From: Pseudomonas sp.
GTDB lineage: Bacteria; Pseudomonadota; Gammaproteobacteria; Pseudomonadales; Pseudomonadaceae
Direction: 5' to 3'
Assembly: GCF_017744435.1 (NCBI RefSeq)
Contig: NZ_JAGIBG010000001.1
Span: 1-64,000, forward strand
DNA: 64,000 nucleotides
Below are positions 56,839-64,000 of this stretch, one piece after another. Under the pieces are notes generated by a model, which was not told the origin of the DNA, did not search any database, and saw only the letters and a list, made by a program, of their open reading frames with translations. A program made the position numbers and the translations under genes. Each line of letters begins with the position of its first letter. Position 1 is the stretch's first letter.

Positions 56839-57797
56839 CTACCCAGACCCTGCCAGCACCACGCCGGCATCTGTGGCGACGTTTGAACCGCTGGGGCCAG
56901 GTCGGCGCAGTCAGCGTACTGGTGGCCATGGCCCTGGTGGGCATCGAAGCCGCCCGCTCGTTCTGGCCGCAGCAGCTCTACGCACACCTGAGCAACCGCT
57001 GGACCGGCGACACTGCGCCCGGCAAGAACGTCTGGCTGCCGGACTTCAAGGTCAAGATCGACGCCAAGGTGGTGGACCCAGGCCTGGACAACCTCTCCGG
57101 CATCACCTACGACTACGACCGTGACCGGCTGCTGGCGATCACCAATGGTGTGCCTATGGAGCTGCTGGAATTGAGCAAGACGGGCGACATCGTGGCCCGC
57201 TACCCGCTGGTGGACTTCGAGGACACCGAGGGCCTGGCGTACCTGGGCAATGGCCGCCTGGCCATCAGCGACGAGCAGAAGCAACGGCTGGACGTGATCA
57301 CCCTGCCCGACCACCCGCAGCCGATCCACGCCAGCGAGGCCCAGTGGATCACCCTCGACATCAACCCGACCTTCCGCAACAAGGGCTTCGAGGGGGTGAC
57401 CTACGACCGCCAGCACGACCGCCTGTTCGCCATCAAGGAACGCGACCCACGACAGCTGTTCACCGTGACCGGCATGCTCACGGCGCTCAGCGGTGGCCCC
57501 CTGCAAATTACCGTCAGCGACCGCCGCGACTGGGTCAAGCGCAGCGTGTACGCCACCGACCTGTCCGACGGCTACTACGACCCGCGTACCGGCCACCTGC
57601 TGGTGCTCAGCGATCAGTCGAAGAACATCACCGAACTCGATGGTGATGGCCGCTTCGTCAGCATCCGTTCGCTGCGTTCCTGGCTTGGCGGGCTGCACCG
57701 TGATGCCCCGCAACCCGAAGGCATGACCATGGACAGCGCTGGCAACCTCTATGTCGTCAGCGAGCCCAACCTGTTCTACGTCTTCAGCAAGCCTTGA
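56835..57797 (+). CDS. SdiA-regulated/YjiK-like anchored beta-propeller protein
   Basis: 320 residues. One N-terminal membrane anchor (QVGAVSVLVAMALVGIEAAR, about 22-41) is followed by a periplasmic domain with repeated propeller blades: LDNLSGITYDYDRDRLLAIT, DTEGLAYLGNGRLAISDEQK, FEGVTYDRQHDRLFAIKERD and PEGMTMDSAGNLYVVSEPN. This is the SdiA-regulated (PF06977) / esterase-like phytase pattern. Role unknown; as last gene of the envelope operon it may bind or act on the product at the cell surface. Confidence 0.85.
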   Translation: MTTQTLPAPRRHLWRRLNRWGQVGAVSVLVAMALVGIEAARSFWPQQLYAHLSNRWTGDTAPGKNVWLPDFKVKIDAKVVDPGLDNLSGITYDYDRDRLLAITNGVPMELLELSKTGDIVARYPLVDFEDTEGLAYLGNGRLAISDEQKQRLDVITLPDHPQPIHASEAQWITLDINPTFRNKGFEGVTYDRQHDRLFAIKERDPRQLFTVTGMLTALSGGPLQITVSDRRDWVKRSVYATDLSDGYYDPRTGHLLVLSDQSKNITELDGDGRFVSIRSLRSWLGGLHRDAPQPEGMTMDSAGNLYVVSEPNLFYVFSKP

Positions 57798-57803
57798 AGC
57801 CCA

Positions 57804-57834
57804 GCACCGTTGCGTTTCGGCGCAACGGTGCTTT
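57804..57834 (+). terminator. Rho-independent terminator of the envelope operon
   Basis: GCACCGTTGCG, a six-base loop and CGCAACGGTGC form a perfect 11-bp stem followed by TTT, seven bases after the stop codon. Confidence 0.88.
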
Positions 57835-58009
57835 CCCGCCCAGCTTTCGACGCTTGCAAATGCAGCGTTCGCTGACGCCTGATTGCGCATCGGCCAGGCC
57901 AGCCAGCGCGGCGGCAAGATCACCCGTCCTGGGTGATTTGTGAAAATTTTGTAATGGATCTGGTATACCACCTTCCCAAGGCGCGACACATCCTGACAAA
58001 CTAACTGCC

Positions 58010-58028
58010 AATCATTCTCATAATTAGT
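58010..58028 (+). promoter_or_regulatory. Fur box of the TonB receptor gene
   Basis: AATCATTCTCATAATTAG closely follows the Fur consensus core (reverse strand CTAATTATGAGAATGATT). It lies 32 bases before the start codon, so the receptor should be induced by iron starvation. Confidence 0.75.
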
Positions 58029-58059
58029 TGCATTAGCAGAAGTCAGGAGCCTCCCCGTC

Positions 58060-60216
58060 ATGCTGTCGCCCCTCGCGCACACGCGCCCCCTCCCCACCCG
58101 TAACCTGCTCGCCATGGCCGTATGCATGGCAATTGCCACACCCGCACTGGCTGAAGACGCCCCAACCATACTGGAACTGGGCGCCACCGAAATCAGCTCG
58201 GACACGCTGGGCAGCACCACCGAGGGCTCGGGTTCCTACACCACCGGCTCCATGTCCACCGCTACCAAACTGCCGCTGAGCATGCGCGAAACGCCCCAGG
58301 CGGTGACCGTGATCACCCGCCAGCGCATGGACGACCAGGCCATGACCAGCATCAATGACGTGGTCAAGGCCACACCAGGCCTGTTCCTCGACTACTCCAA
58401 CGGCCCGGGCCGGCAAAGCTACTCGGCACGCGGTTTCGACATCGACAACCTGATGTACGACGGCATCCCCAGCGGCTACACCGGCTGGGTGGTCGGCGCC
58501 CAGCCGAACCTGGCGATGTTCGATCGGGTCGAGGTGGTGCGCGGCGCCACCGGCCTGGTCACCGGTGCCGGCAACCCGTCGGCGGCGATCAACCTGGTGC
58601 GCAAGCGCCCGCTGGCCGAGCAGAAGGTCACCCTGACCGGTGCTGCCGGCAGCTGGGACGACTACCGCGGCGAGGTGGATGCCTCCAGCCCGCTCAACGA
58701 CAGCGGCACCCTGCGCGGGCGTGTGGTGGCGTCCTATCGCGACGCCAACAGCTACATCGATGACGTCGAGGAAGACCACGGCCTGTTCTATGCGGTGACC
58801 GAGGCGGACCTGTCCGATGACACCAGCCTGATGCTTGGTTTCTCGCACCAGAAGGACAAGACCAACTACTTCTGGGGCGCCATGCCTACCGCCCTCGACG
58901 GCCATCACATGGGCTTCTCGCGCTCCTACAACCCCGGCAGCGACTGGGAAAACAAAGATCAGGAAATCGATACCGTATTCGCCGAGTTGCGCCAGCGCCT
59001 GGCCAACGACTGGAAGCTGCAGGTCAATGCCAACTATGCGCAGCAGCAGGCCACCTTCACCGGTTCCTACCAGTCGCGCTGGGCCGGGCTGCAGGCGCCG
59101 ATTGCGCGCACGGTCTACCAGTCCAGGCACCAGGAAAACCAGGCCGGCCTGGATGCCTTTGTCAGCGGGCCGTTCGACCTGCTTGGCCGCAGCCATGAGC
59201 TGGTGGTCGGCGCCAGCAAGCGCATCTACGACATGGACACCCGCAACTACAGCCCGTACGACATGTTCTGGCCGCTCAACGGCAGTAAACCGGATTTTGT
59301 GCACACCGGTAACCAGCGGGAAGTCACCACCCAGGAAGGCGTGTACATCACCACCCGCCTGAACCTGGCCGACCCGCTCAAGCTGATCCTCGGCGGGCGC
59401 CTGGACTGGTACGACTACGACAACCGCGATGGCGACGGCGACTACAAAGTCACCCGCAACGTCACCAAGTATGCAGGCCTGATCTACGACCTCGACGACC
59501 ATCACTCGGTGTATGTCAGCTACAGCGACATCTTCACCCCGCAAAGCTCCAAGGATGTTTCCGGCACACCGGTAAAACCGATCGTGGGCAAGAACTACGA
59601 GGTCGGCATCAAGGGCGAATACTTCGACGGCGCACTCAATGCCAGCATCGCGCTGTTCCGCATCGACCAGGAAAACCGTGCCACCCAGGTATACCTCGCG
59701 AACTGTCCGCAAACGTCCTGCTACGAGGCCTCGGGCGAAGTGCGCAGCCAGGGTATCGACATGGAGCTGCAAGGCGCGCTGACGTCTAACTGGCAGATCG
59801 GCGGCGGCTATACCTATGCGCGTGCGCACACCATCAAGGACGCGGCCAACCCTGCCAACGTGAACCAGCGTTTCGACACCGACACCCCGGAGCACATGTT
59901 CAAGCTGAACACGGTCTACCACTTCCAGGGTCCGCTGGAAAAGCTGCGTGTCGGTGGCAACATCTCGTGGCAGAGCCGTATCTACAACGACTTCACCGTG
60001 GCCGATGGCAGCGAGTACCGGCTGATTCAAGGGGCCTACGCGGTCACCGACCTGATGGCTGGCTACCGGGTCAACCAGCACCTCGACCTGCAGCTCAATG
60101 CCAACAATGTGTTCGACCGCAAGTACTACTCGGCCATTGCCAGTTCGGTGGATTACGCCGGCGATACCTGGGGGGCGCCGCGTAACCTGATGCTGACGGC
60201 CAAGTACAGCTTCTGA
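58060..60216 (+). CDS. TonB-dependent siderophore receptor (FpvA/FhuA type)
   Basis: 718 residues. A signal peptide (LLAMAVCMAIATPALAED, about 14-31) is followed by a short linker and the plug domain (about 70-180; PLSMRETPQAVTVITRQRMD, then YDGIPSG and MFDRVEVVRGATGLVTGAGN). The 22-strand barrel carries GGRLDWYDYDN and YSDIFTPQSSKDV, ending in a C-terminal Phe (LTAKYSF). The roughly 80-residue signalling domain of FpvA/FecA transducers is absent, fitting the lack of an adjacent ECF sigma/FecR pair. It imports a ferric siderophore, probably from another species, as no synthesis genes are near. Confidence 0.93.
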   Translation: MLSPLAHTRPLPTRNLLAMAVCMAIATPALAEDAPTILELGATEISSDTLGSTTEGSGSYTTGSMSTATKLPLSMRETPQAVTVITRQRMDDQAMTSINDVVKATPGLFLDYSNGPGRQSYSARGFDIDNLMYDGIPSGYTGWVVGAQPNLAMFDRVEVVRGATGLVTGAGNPSAAINLVRKRPLAEQKVTLTGAAGSWDDYRGEVDASSPLNDSGTLRGRVVASYRDANSYIDDVEEDHGLFYAVTEADLSDDTSLMLGFSHQKDKTNYFWGAMPTALDGHHMGFSRSYNPGSDWENKDQEIDTVFAELRQRLANDWKLQVNANYAQQQATFTGSYQSRWAGLQAPIARTVYQSRHQENQAGLDAFVSGPFDLLGRSHELVVGASKRIYDMDTRNYSPYDMFWPLNGSKPDFVHTGNQREVTTQEGVYITTRLNLADPLKLILGGRLDWYDYDNRDGDGDYKVTRNVTKYAGLIYDLDDHHSVYVSYSDIFTPQSSKDVSGTPVKPIVGKNYEVGIKGEYFDGALNASIALFRIDQENRATQVYLANCPQTSCYEASGEVRSQGIDMELQGALTSNWQIGGGYTYARAHTIKDAANPANVNQRFDTDTPEHMFKLNTVYHFQGPLEKLRVGGNISWQSRIYNDFTVADGSEYRLIQGAYAVTDLMAGYRVNQHLDLQLNANNVFDRKYYSAIASSVDYAGDTWGAPRNLMLTAKYSF

Positions 60217-60225
60217 GGCTGCGGT

Positions 60226-60338
60226 AGCCTGTACCGGCCTCTTCGCGGGCAAGCCCGCTCCCACAGGATTTCCACTCACTTGAAAAGGGTGGTGAACCTG
60301 TGGGAGCGGGTTTACCCGCGAAAGGGCCGGTACAGGCT
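60226..60338. repeat. Extended inverted REP pair
   Basis: AGCCTGTACCGGCC at 60226 pairs with GGCCGGTACAGGCT at the other end, enclosing the usual TTCGCGGGCAAGCCCGCTCC and GAGCGGGTTTACCCGCGAAA units. It lies between convergent gene ends. Confidence 0.9.
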
Positions 60339-60348
60339 ATTGCTTCAG

Positions 60349-61320
60349 TCAGCCAAACAGCCTGGCCAGGCAGCCGAGCTTCTTCTTGTACGAACGCCGG
60401 GCCGCCAGTGCATCCTCCAGGCTCACCGCCAAGAACCGCGCCTGCTGGTTCGGCTGCATCTGCCCGATCAGGTCCAGGTCGGCACTGATCACCGTGCCGA
60501 TCATCGCGTAGCCACCGCCCGACACCGCATCCCGGTGCAGGATGATCGGCTCCAGCCCCGCCGGCACCTGGATCGAACCGATCGGGTAGCAGCTGTCGAC
60601 GATATTCGAGGGGTCCGAACCTGCGCCAAACGGCTGCTCACGCGGCTGGAAGCTCAGCGCACCGCCGCCCTTGTAGCGATAGCCGATGCGGTCGGCCTCT
60701 GAACCGACAGTCCAGGCATCGGTAAAGAAGCTTTTCGCCGCCGCCTCGGTCAGGCGGTGGAAATACAGCCCCGGCACCACCCGCAACACCACTTCGCCAC
60801 CCAACGATTGGCGCAAGGCCATGGGCAGGCTGGCCCCGGCCCGGCTCTTGCCACTCGGCACGCCGACCGGCAGCAGGTCACCGGCTACCAGCTTGCGCCC
60901 CTGCAAGCCACCGAGCGCGCCCAACGCGTAAGTCGAACGGCTGCCAAGTACCTCGGGGACATCGATGCCGCCCGCCACGGCCAGGTACGCCCGCGCGCCC
61001 GCCGTAGGGAAGCCGAAGCGCAACACCTGCCCGGCACGCACCGCGAAAGCGGTGTCCGGGCGCTGTTCGCGACCATCGAGCAGTACCGGCATCTGCGCAC
61101 CGCACACCGCCACCAGCGCGTCATGCTGGAACGCCAGTTCCGGCCCCACCAACGTGCATTCCAGGCCCGCCGCACCTGCGGGGTTGCCGACCAGGTGGTT
61201 GGCGGCCTGCATGGCATACTGATCCAGCGCACCGGAAGGCGGGATGCCCAGGTGGTAATAGCCTTCGCGGCCCATATCCTGCACCGAGGTAGCCAATCCG
61301 GGTTTGATGACCTTGATCAT
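60349..61320 (-). CDS. pxpC: 5-oxoprolinase subunit C (biotin-dependent carboxyltransferase-like, KipA)
   Basis: 323 residues from the ATG at 61320, behind AGGAGG and overlapping the pxpB stop (ATGA). Motifs of the family: IKVIKPGLATSVQDMGREGY at the start, GIPPSGALDQYAMQAANHLV, then AYLAVAGGIDVPEVLGSRST and SADLDLIGQMQPNQQARFLA. With PxpA and PxpB it hydrolyses 5-oxoproline (pyroglutamate) to glutamate using ATP, removing a damaged glutamine product. Confidence 0.93.
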   Translation of the reverse strand: MIKVIKPGLATSVQDMGREGYYHLGIPPSGALDQYAMQAANHLVGNPAGAAGLECTLVGPELAFQHDALVAVCGAQMPVLLDGREQRPDTAFAVRAGQVLRFGFPTAGARAYLAVAGGIDVPEVLGSRSTYALGALGGLQGRKLVAGDLLPVGVPSGKSRAGASLPMALRQSLGGEVVLRVVPGLYFHRLTEAAAKSFFTDAWTVGSEADRIGYRYKGGGALSFQPREQPFGAGSDPSNIVDSCYPIGSIQVPAGLEPIILHRDAVSGGGYAMIGTVISADLDLIGQMQPNQQARFLAVSLEDALAARRSYKKKLGCLARLFG

Positions 61321-62192
61321 GCCAGCACCTCCTGCAGCGATTTGGGGTAGCCGACCGGGTCGGCGAGGAATGCATCCAGGGAAAACTCCACCGGGCGGAT
61401 ACGCAGGTCGAAGCACCCCTCCTCGACATCCGCCACGGCCTGGTCATAGGCCTGGCGGTCGATGGGCTTGAACTGCACGATATCGCCGGGGCGGAAGAAC
61501 ACCATGTGGTCCTTCAGGTAGGCCAGCGACTGCTGCGGGTCATAGATCGGTGCCGGGGTCACACCGAACATCTGGTAGCCCCCTGCCCCGCGCACCGAAT
61601 AGATGCAGCCGAAGCAGCCACCATGGCCGAGGGTCAGCTTGGGCGTGTCGGTGCGTGGGCGCAGGTACTTGGGTACCTGCAACTGCCGCTCGCGCTCGAC
61701 CATCTGAAACATGAACGGCAAACCGGCGACGAAGCCGACCATCGACACGAACCACGGCGCGCCACTGTGCGCGGCAATGAACGCCTCGACGTCGGCCAAA
61801 CCATTGATGCGGGCGGCGTATTCCAGGTCGGTGCTGTCGGGGTCCTGGTGGCGGTCACGAAAACGCATGAGGGTTTCGTGGGTCCAGGGGTCGTTGTACA
61901 GCACCGGGATCTCGATGATCCGCGTGCTCAACGAACGCTCGGCCACCGCCTCGGCCTCGGCGCCACGCACGGCTTCGAGCAGCGCCTCGGGGGCGATGCG
62001 GTCGGGGTCGAAGCGGATCTGGAACGAGGCGTTGGCCAGGCAGATGTCGAGCACGCCCTCCAGCGCCAGGCGCTCCACCGCACGGGTCACCGCCATGCCC
62101 TTGAAGAAGGCCTCCAGCGACATGCTGTCGCTGACTTCGGCGAACAGGTGCTCGTCGGCACCGAAGCTGTAGCGGATGGGGGTACTGGCCAT
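61317..62192 (-). CDS. pxpB: 5-oxoprolinase subunit B (KipI-like)
   Basis: 291 residues from the ATG at 62192 (AGGAG six bases upstream); the frame open further upstream has no start signal. The N-terminal extension includes IRYSFGADEHLFAEVSDSMS. The carboxyltransferase domain 1 body carries HSGAPWFVSMVGFVAGLPFM, RTDTPKLTLGHGGCFGCIYS and GGYQMFGVTPAPIYDP. It is longer than the usual 220 or so residues because of the added N- and C-terminal parts. It is coupled to pxpC by four bases. Confidence 0.92.
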   Translation of the reverse strand: MASTPIRYSFGADEHLFAEVSDSMSLEAFFKGMAVTRAVERLALEGVLDICLANASFQIRFDPDRIAPEALLEAVRGAEAEAVAERSLSTRIIEIPVLYNDPWTHETLMRFRDRHQDPDSTDLEYAARINGLADVEAFIAAHSGAPWFVSMVGFVAGLPFMFQMVERERQLQVPKYLRPRTDTPKLTLGHGGCFGCIYSVRGAGGYQMFGVTPAPIYDPQQSLAYLKDHMVFFRPGDIVQFKPIDRQAYDQAVADVEEGCFDLRIRPVEFSLDAFLADPVGYPKSLQEVLA

Positions 62193-62274
62193 GTCTGCTC
62201 CTTTTTTGGAATCTTTATCGAACGGCAGGCAAAACGGCAGGCCGTGGCGCCTTCGCGCCAGCAGCCCTCGAAAC

Positions 62275-63033
62275 TCAACGCGGTGCACGCACCTCAATGC
62301 CGGCGGCGTCCAGTGCCGCACGGGTGGCCTCGACCAGGTCGAGCGCGCCCGGGGTGTCGCTGTGCAGGCAGATGGAATCGAACTCGATCGCCAGGTCCTG
62401 GCCTTCCACCGTGCGTACCACGCCTTCCTGGCAAGCCCGCAGCACCCGCTCGGCCACCCGCTGCGGCTCGTAACCACGCACATGGCGGGTGAACACGATG
62501 GAACCACTCAGATCGTACTCGCGGTCGGCGTAGAACTCGCGCACCACCGGCTGGCCGAGCTCCTGGGCTATGCGGCAGATCACCGAGCCGGGCATGCAAT
62601 ACAGCAACAGCTCCGGTTCGATCACCCGCAGGTTCTCCACCAGCAGGCGCGCGGCCTCCTCGTCTCGGGCCAGGTGCATGTACAGCGCACCGTGGGGCTT
62701 GATGTGCTGCAGCCGGACGCCCTGCGCCCGGGCAATCTCGCGCAGCGCGCCGAGCTGATAGAGGATGTCGTCGACCAGCTCCTGGGCCGGGGCATTGATG
62801 TGGCGGCGGCCGAAGCCGACCAGGTCGCGGAAACCGGGGTGAGCCCCCACGCCCACACCCAGCGCCTTGGCCCGCTCGACGGTGCGGCGCATGGTGCCGG
62901 GGTCGCCGGCATGGAAGCCAGTGGCGATGTTGGCCGAGCTGATGAAGGCCATCAGTTCGTGGTCGACGCCATCGCCGATGGTCCAGGGGCCGAAGCCTTC
63001 GCCCATGTCAGAGTTGAAATCCACTGCGCGCAT
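62275..63033 (-). CDS. pxpA: 5-oxoprolinase subunit A (LamB/YcsF family)
   Basis: 252 residues from the ATG at 63033, five bases after AGGAGA; the frame to 63084 is not supported by a ribosome site. Family signatures: [14 protein letters not shown] at the start, [38 protein letters not shown] and [12 protein letters not shown]. First gene of the pxpA-pxpB-pxpC operon, divergent from a LysR gene that probably controls it. A GGCGC/GCGCC hairpin lies in the 82 bases before pxpB. Confidence 0.93.
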   Translation of the reverse strand: MRAVDFNSDMGEGFGPWTIGDGVDHELMAFISSANIATGFHAGDPGTMRRTVERAKALGVGVGAHPGFRDLVGFGRRHINAPAQELVDDILYQLGALREIARAQGVRLQHIKPHGALYMHLARDEEAARLLVENLRVIEPELLLYCMPGSVICRIAQELGQPVVREFYADREYDLSGSIVFTRHVRGYEPQRVAERVLRACQEGVVRTVEGQDLAIEFDSICLHSDTPGALDLVEATRAALDAAGIEVRAPR

Positions 63034-63078
63034 CGCTGTTCTCCTGGCTTGTGACGGCATGCAAGCCACGTTAGATTC

Positions 63079-63133
63079 TCCCAATCCCCTTGGGAAGATC
63101 TATAAACAGATAGGGTGTCTTCTGAAAATCAGA
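63079..63133. promoter_or_regulatory. Candidate LysR binding region between pxpA and the LysR gene
   Basis: Three short inverted repeats: TCCCAA-N5-TTGGGA (63079-63095), ATCT-N6-AGAT (63098-63111) and TCTGA-AAA-TCAGA (63121-63133). A LysR tetramer covering two or three such sites in a divergent promoter is the usual layout. Confidence 0.6.
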
Positions 63134-63149
63134 TACCCAGGAGCCCACC

Positions 63150-64000
63150 GTGTCACTGACCCTGCGCCAGGTTCGCTACTTTGTCGCCACCGCCGAGATC
63201 GGCCAGATTTCCCAGGCGGCGATCCACCTCAACATTTCCCAGTCGGCGGTGACCACTGCGATCAAGGAACTGGAGGCGATGCTGGGGGTGCAACTGTTCC
63301 AGCGCTCGGCCCAGGGCATGAGCCTGACCGAGGCCGGCCGGCACTTCCTCAACCGCGCCTATGTGATCCTGCGCAGCGTCGACGATGCCCTGAACAGCCC
63401 GCTGCCCGATGTGCGCGCCAGCGGCCTGCTGCGCCTGGCGGCGAGCTACACGGTGATCGGCTACTTCCTGCCGCACCACCTGCAGCGCCTGGAGCACTGG
63501 CACCCGGACGTGACCCTGGAGGTGCATGAACAGGAGCGCAGCGCCATCGAGCAAGGGCTGCTGGAAGGCCGCTTCGACATGGCAGTGGTACTGACCGCTA
63601 ACCTCACCCACCCCGATATCGTCTCGGAAACCCTGTTCAACTCAGAGCGCCGGCTGTGGCTGCCCGGCCATCATCCCTTGTGCGAACGCTCGGCGGTGAG
63701 CCTGGCCGACGTGGCTCGGGAGCCGTACATCCTGCTTACCGTGGACGAGGCCGAACAGAGCGCCATGCGTTACTGGCAACAGGCCGGGCAACGGCCGAAC
63801 GTGCGGGTACGCACCAGCTCGGTGGAGGCCGTACGCAGCATGGTCGCCAACGGCAGCGGCGTGGCGATCCTCTCCGACCTGGTGCACCGCCCCTGGTCGC
63901 TGGAGGGCAAGCGCATCGAAACGCTGACCATCACTGACCCGGTGACGCCAATGAGCGTCGGCCTGGCCTGGCACCGCGAGCGCGCCTTCAGCCCGGCGAT
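63150..64000 (+). CDS. LysR-family transcriptional regulator (cut by the window end)
   Basis: Open from a GTG at 63150 (AGGAGCC upstream) to the last base, so about 283 residues are visible and the C-terminus is missing. The HTH is typical (LRQVRYFVATAEIGQISQAA, SQSAVTTAIKELEAMLGVQL, FQRSAQGMSLTEAGRHF). The substrate-binding domain follows (LLRLAASYTVIGYFLPHHLQ and onward). Divergent from pxpA across 116 bases with palindromes, it probably regulates 5-oxoproline use. No ORF of a competing frame is plausible here. Confidence 0.9.
   Translation, partial: MSLTLRQVRYFVATAEIGQISQAAIHLNISQSAVTTAIKELEAMLGVQLFQRSAQGMSLTEAGRHFLNRAYVILRSVDDALNSPLPDVRASGLLRLAASYTVIGYFLPHHLQRLEHWHPDVTLEVHEQERSAIEQGLLEGRFDMAVVLTANLTHPDIVSETLFNSERRLWLPGHHPLCERSAVSLADVAREPYILLTVDEAEQSAMRYWQQAGQRPNVRVRTSSVEAVRSMVANGSGVAILSDLVHRPWSLEGKRIETLTITDPVTPMSVGLAWHRERAFSPA

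Noticed and set aside
58033..60279. 748-codon minus-strand frame over the TonB receptor
   Set aside because: Antisense to an obvious outer-membrane receptor; the V/H/G-rich composition is a codon-bias effect and the frame runs into the REP pair.
1..64000. CRISPR array, tRNA, rRNA, IS element or prophage
   Set aside because: I looked for regularly spaced repeats, cloverleaf-like stems with CCA ends, transposase or integrase motifs and phage structural genes. None was convincing; the repeats seen are all REP-type, and the Mor-like gene has no phage neighbours.

Overview
This is a GC-rich Gammaproteobacterial chromosome segment, most likely from the Pseudomonas putida group. Three things suggest this: gene content and order (pvdQ, xthA, an ECF sigma/anti-sigma pair beside a catalase-like peroxidase and cytochrome b561, then ampC); paired REP elements of the 'tgtgggagcgggcttgcccgcgaa' type between gene ends; and AAnAAnAA (Hfq/Crc-type) motifs in front of transport and catabolic genes. 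I see no rRNA, tRNA, CRISPR array, insertion sequence or prophage.

Layout. 1-3.9 kb: a long perfect inverted repeat at the window edge, the acylase gene pvdQ, a Fur-like winged-helix protein and small hypotheticals. 4.1-5.9 kb: a Mor-like regulator with two different DUF2589 proteins, a small unexplained cassette. 5.9-11.3 kb: the tamA-tamB outer-membrane assembly pair. 11.3-18 kb: GNAT, xthA, the sigma/anti-sigma pair facing a peroxidase-cytochrome b561 operon across two matching promoter motifs, an MFS transporter behind a Fur-box-like site, and an XRE-cupin regulator. 18-26 kb: a DsbA-fold isomerase, an unusual SDR facing its probable TetR regulator, a periplasmic metallopeptidase-like protein, a BASS transporter, ampC, a structured leader plus a small protein, a truncated hemoglobin, YbjQ and an EamA transporter.

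26-37 kb: an NCS1 permease, then a nine-gene unit: amino-acid ABC importer, DapA-family lyase, DadA-type dehydrogenase, aldehyde dehydrogenase, proline-racemase-superfamily enzyme with a Ser/Cys pair, and a GntR regulator. Together these can be read as import of a hydroxyproline and its conversion to 2-oxoglutarate. 37-43 kb: an orphan binding protein facing an old-yellow-enzyme-type demethylase/reductase, with XRE-cupin and GlxA/AraC-like regulators, then an NDH-2-like flavoprotein. 43-50 kb: YghU-type GST, amidase, a YheO/DauR-like regulator with a serine/threonine dehydratase, and the carboxy(nor)spermidine decarboxylase/dehydrogenase pair. 50-58 kb: a methyltransferase and a tightly coupled six-gene envelope operon (ugd, UDP-glucuronate epimerase, polyprenyl-phosphate glycosyltransferase, LAB_N protein, GT39 transferase, anchored beta-propeller) that could build and transfer galacturonate. 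58-64 kb: a TonB-dependent siderophore receptor with a Fur box, the 5-oxoprolinase genes pxpA, pxpB and pxpC, and a divergent LysR gene cut by the window end.

All functional calls rest on reading motifs by eye and on family knowledge; no database search was possible.
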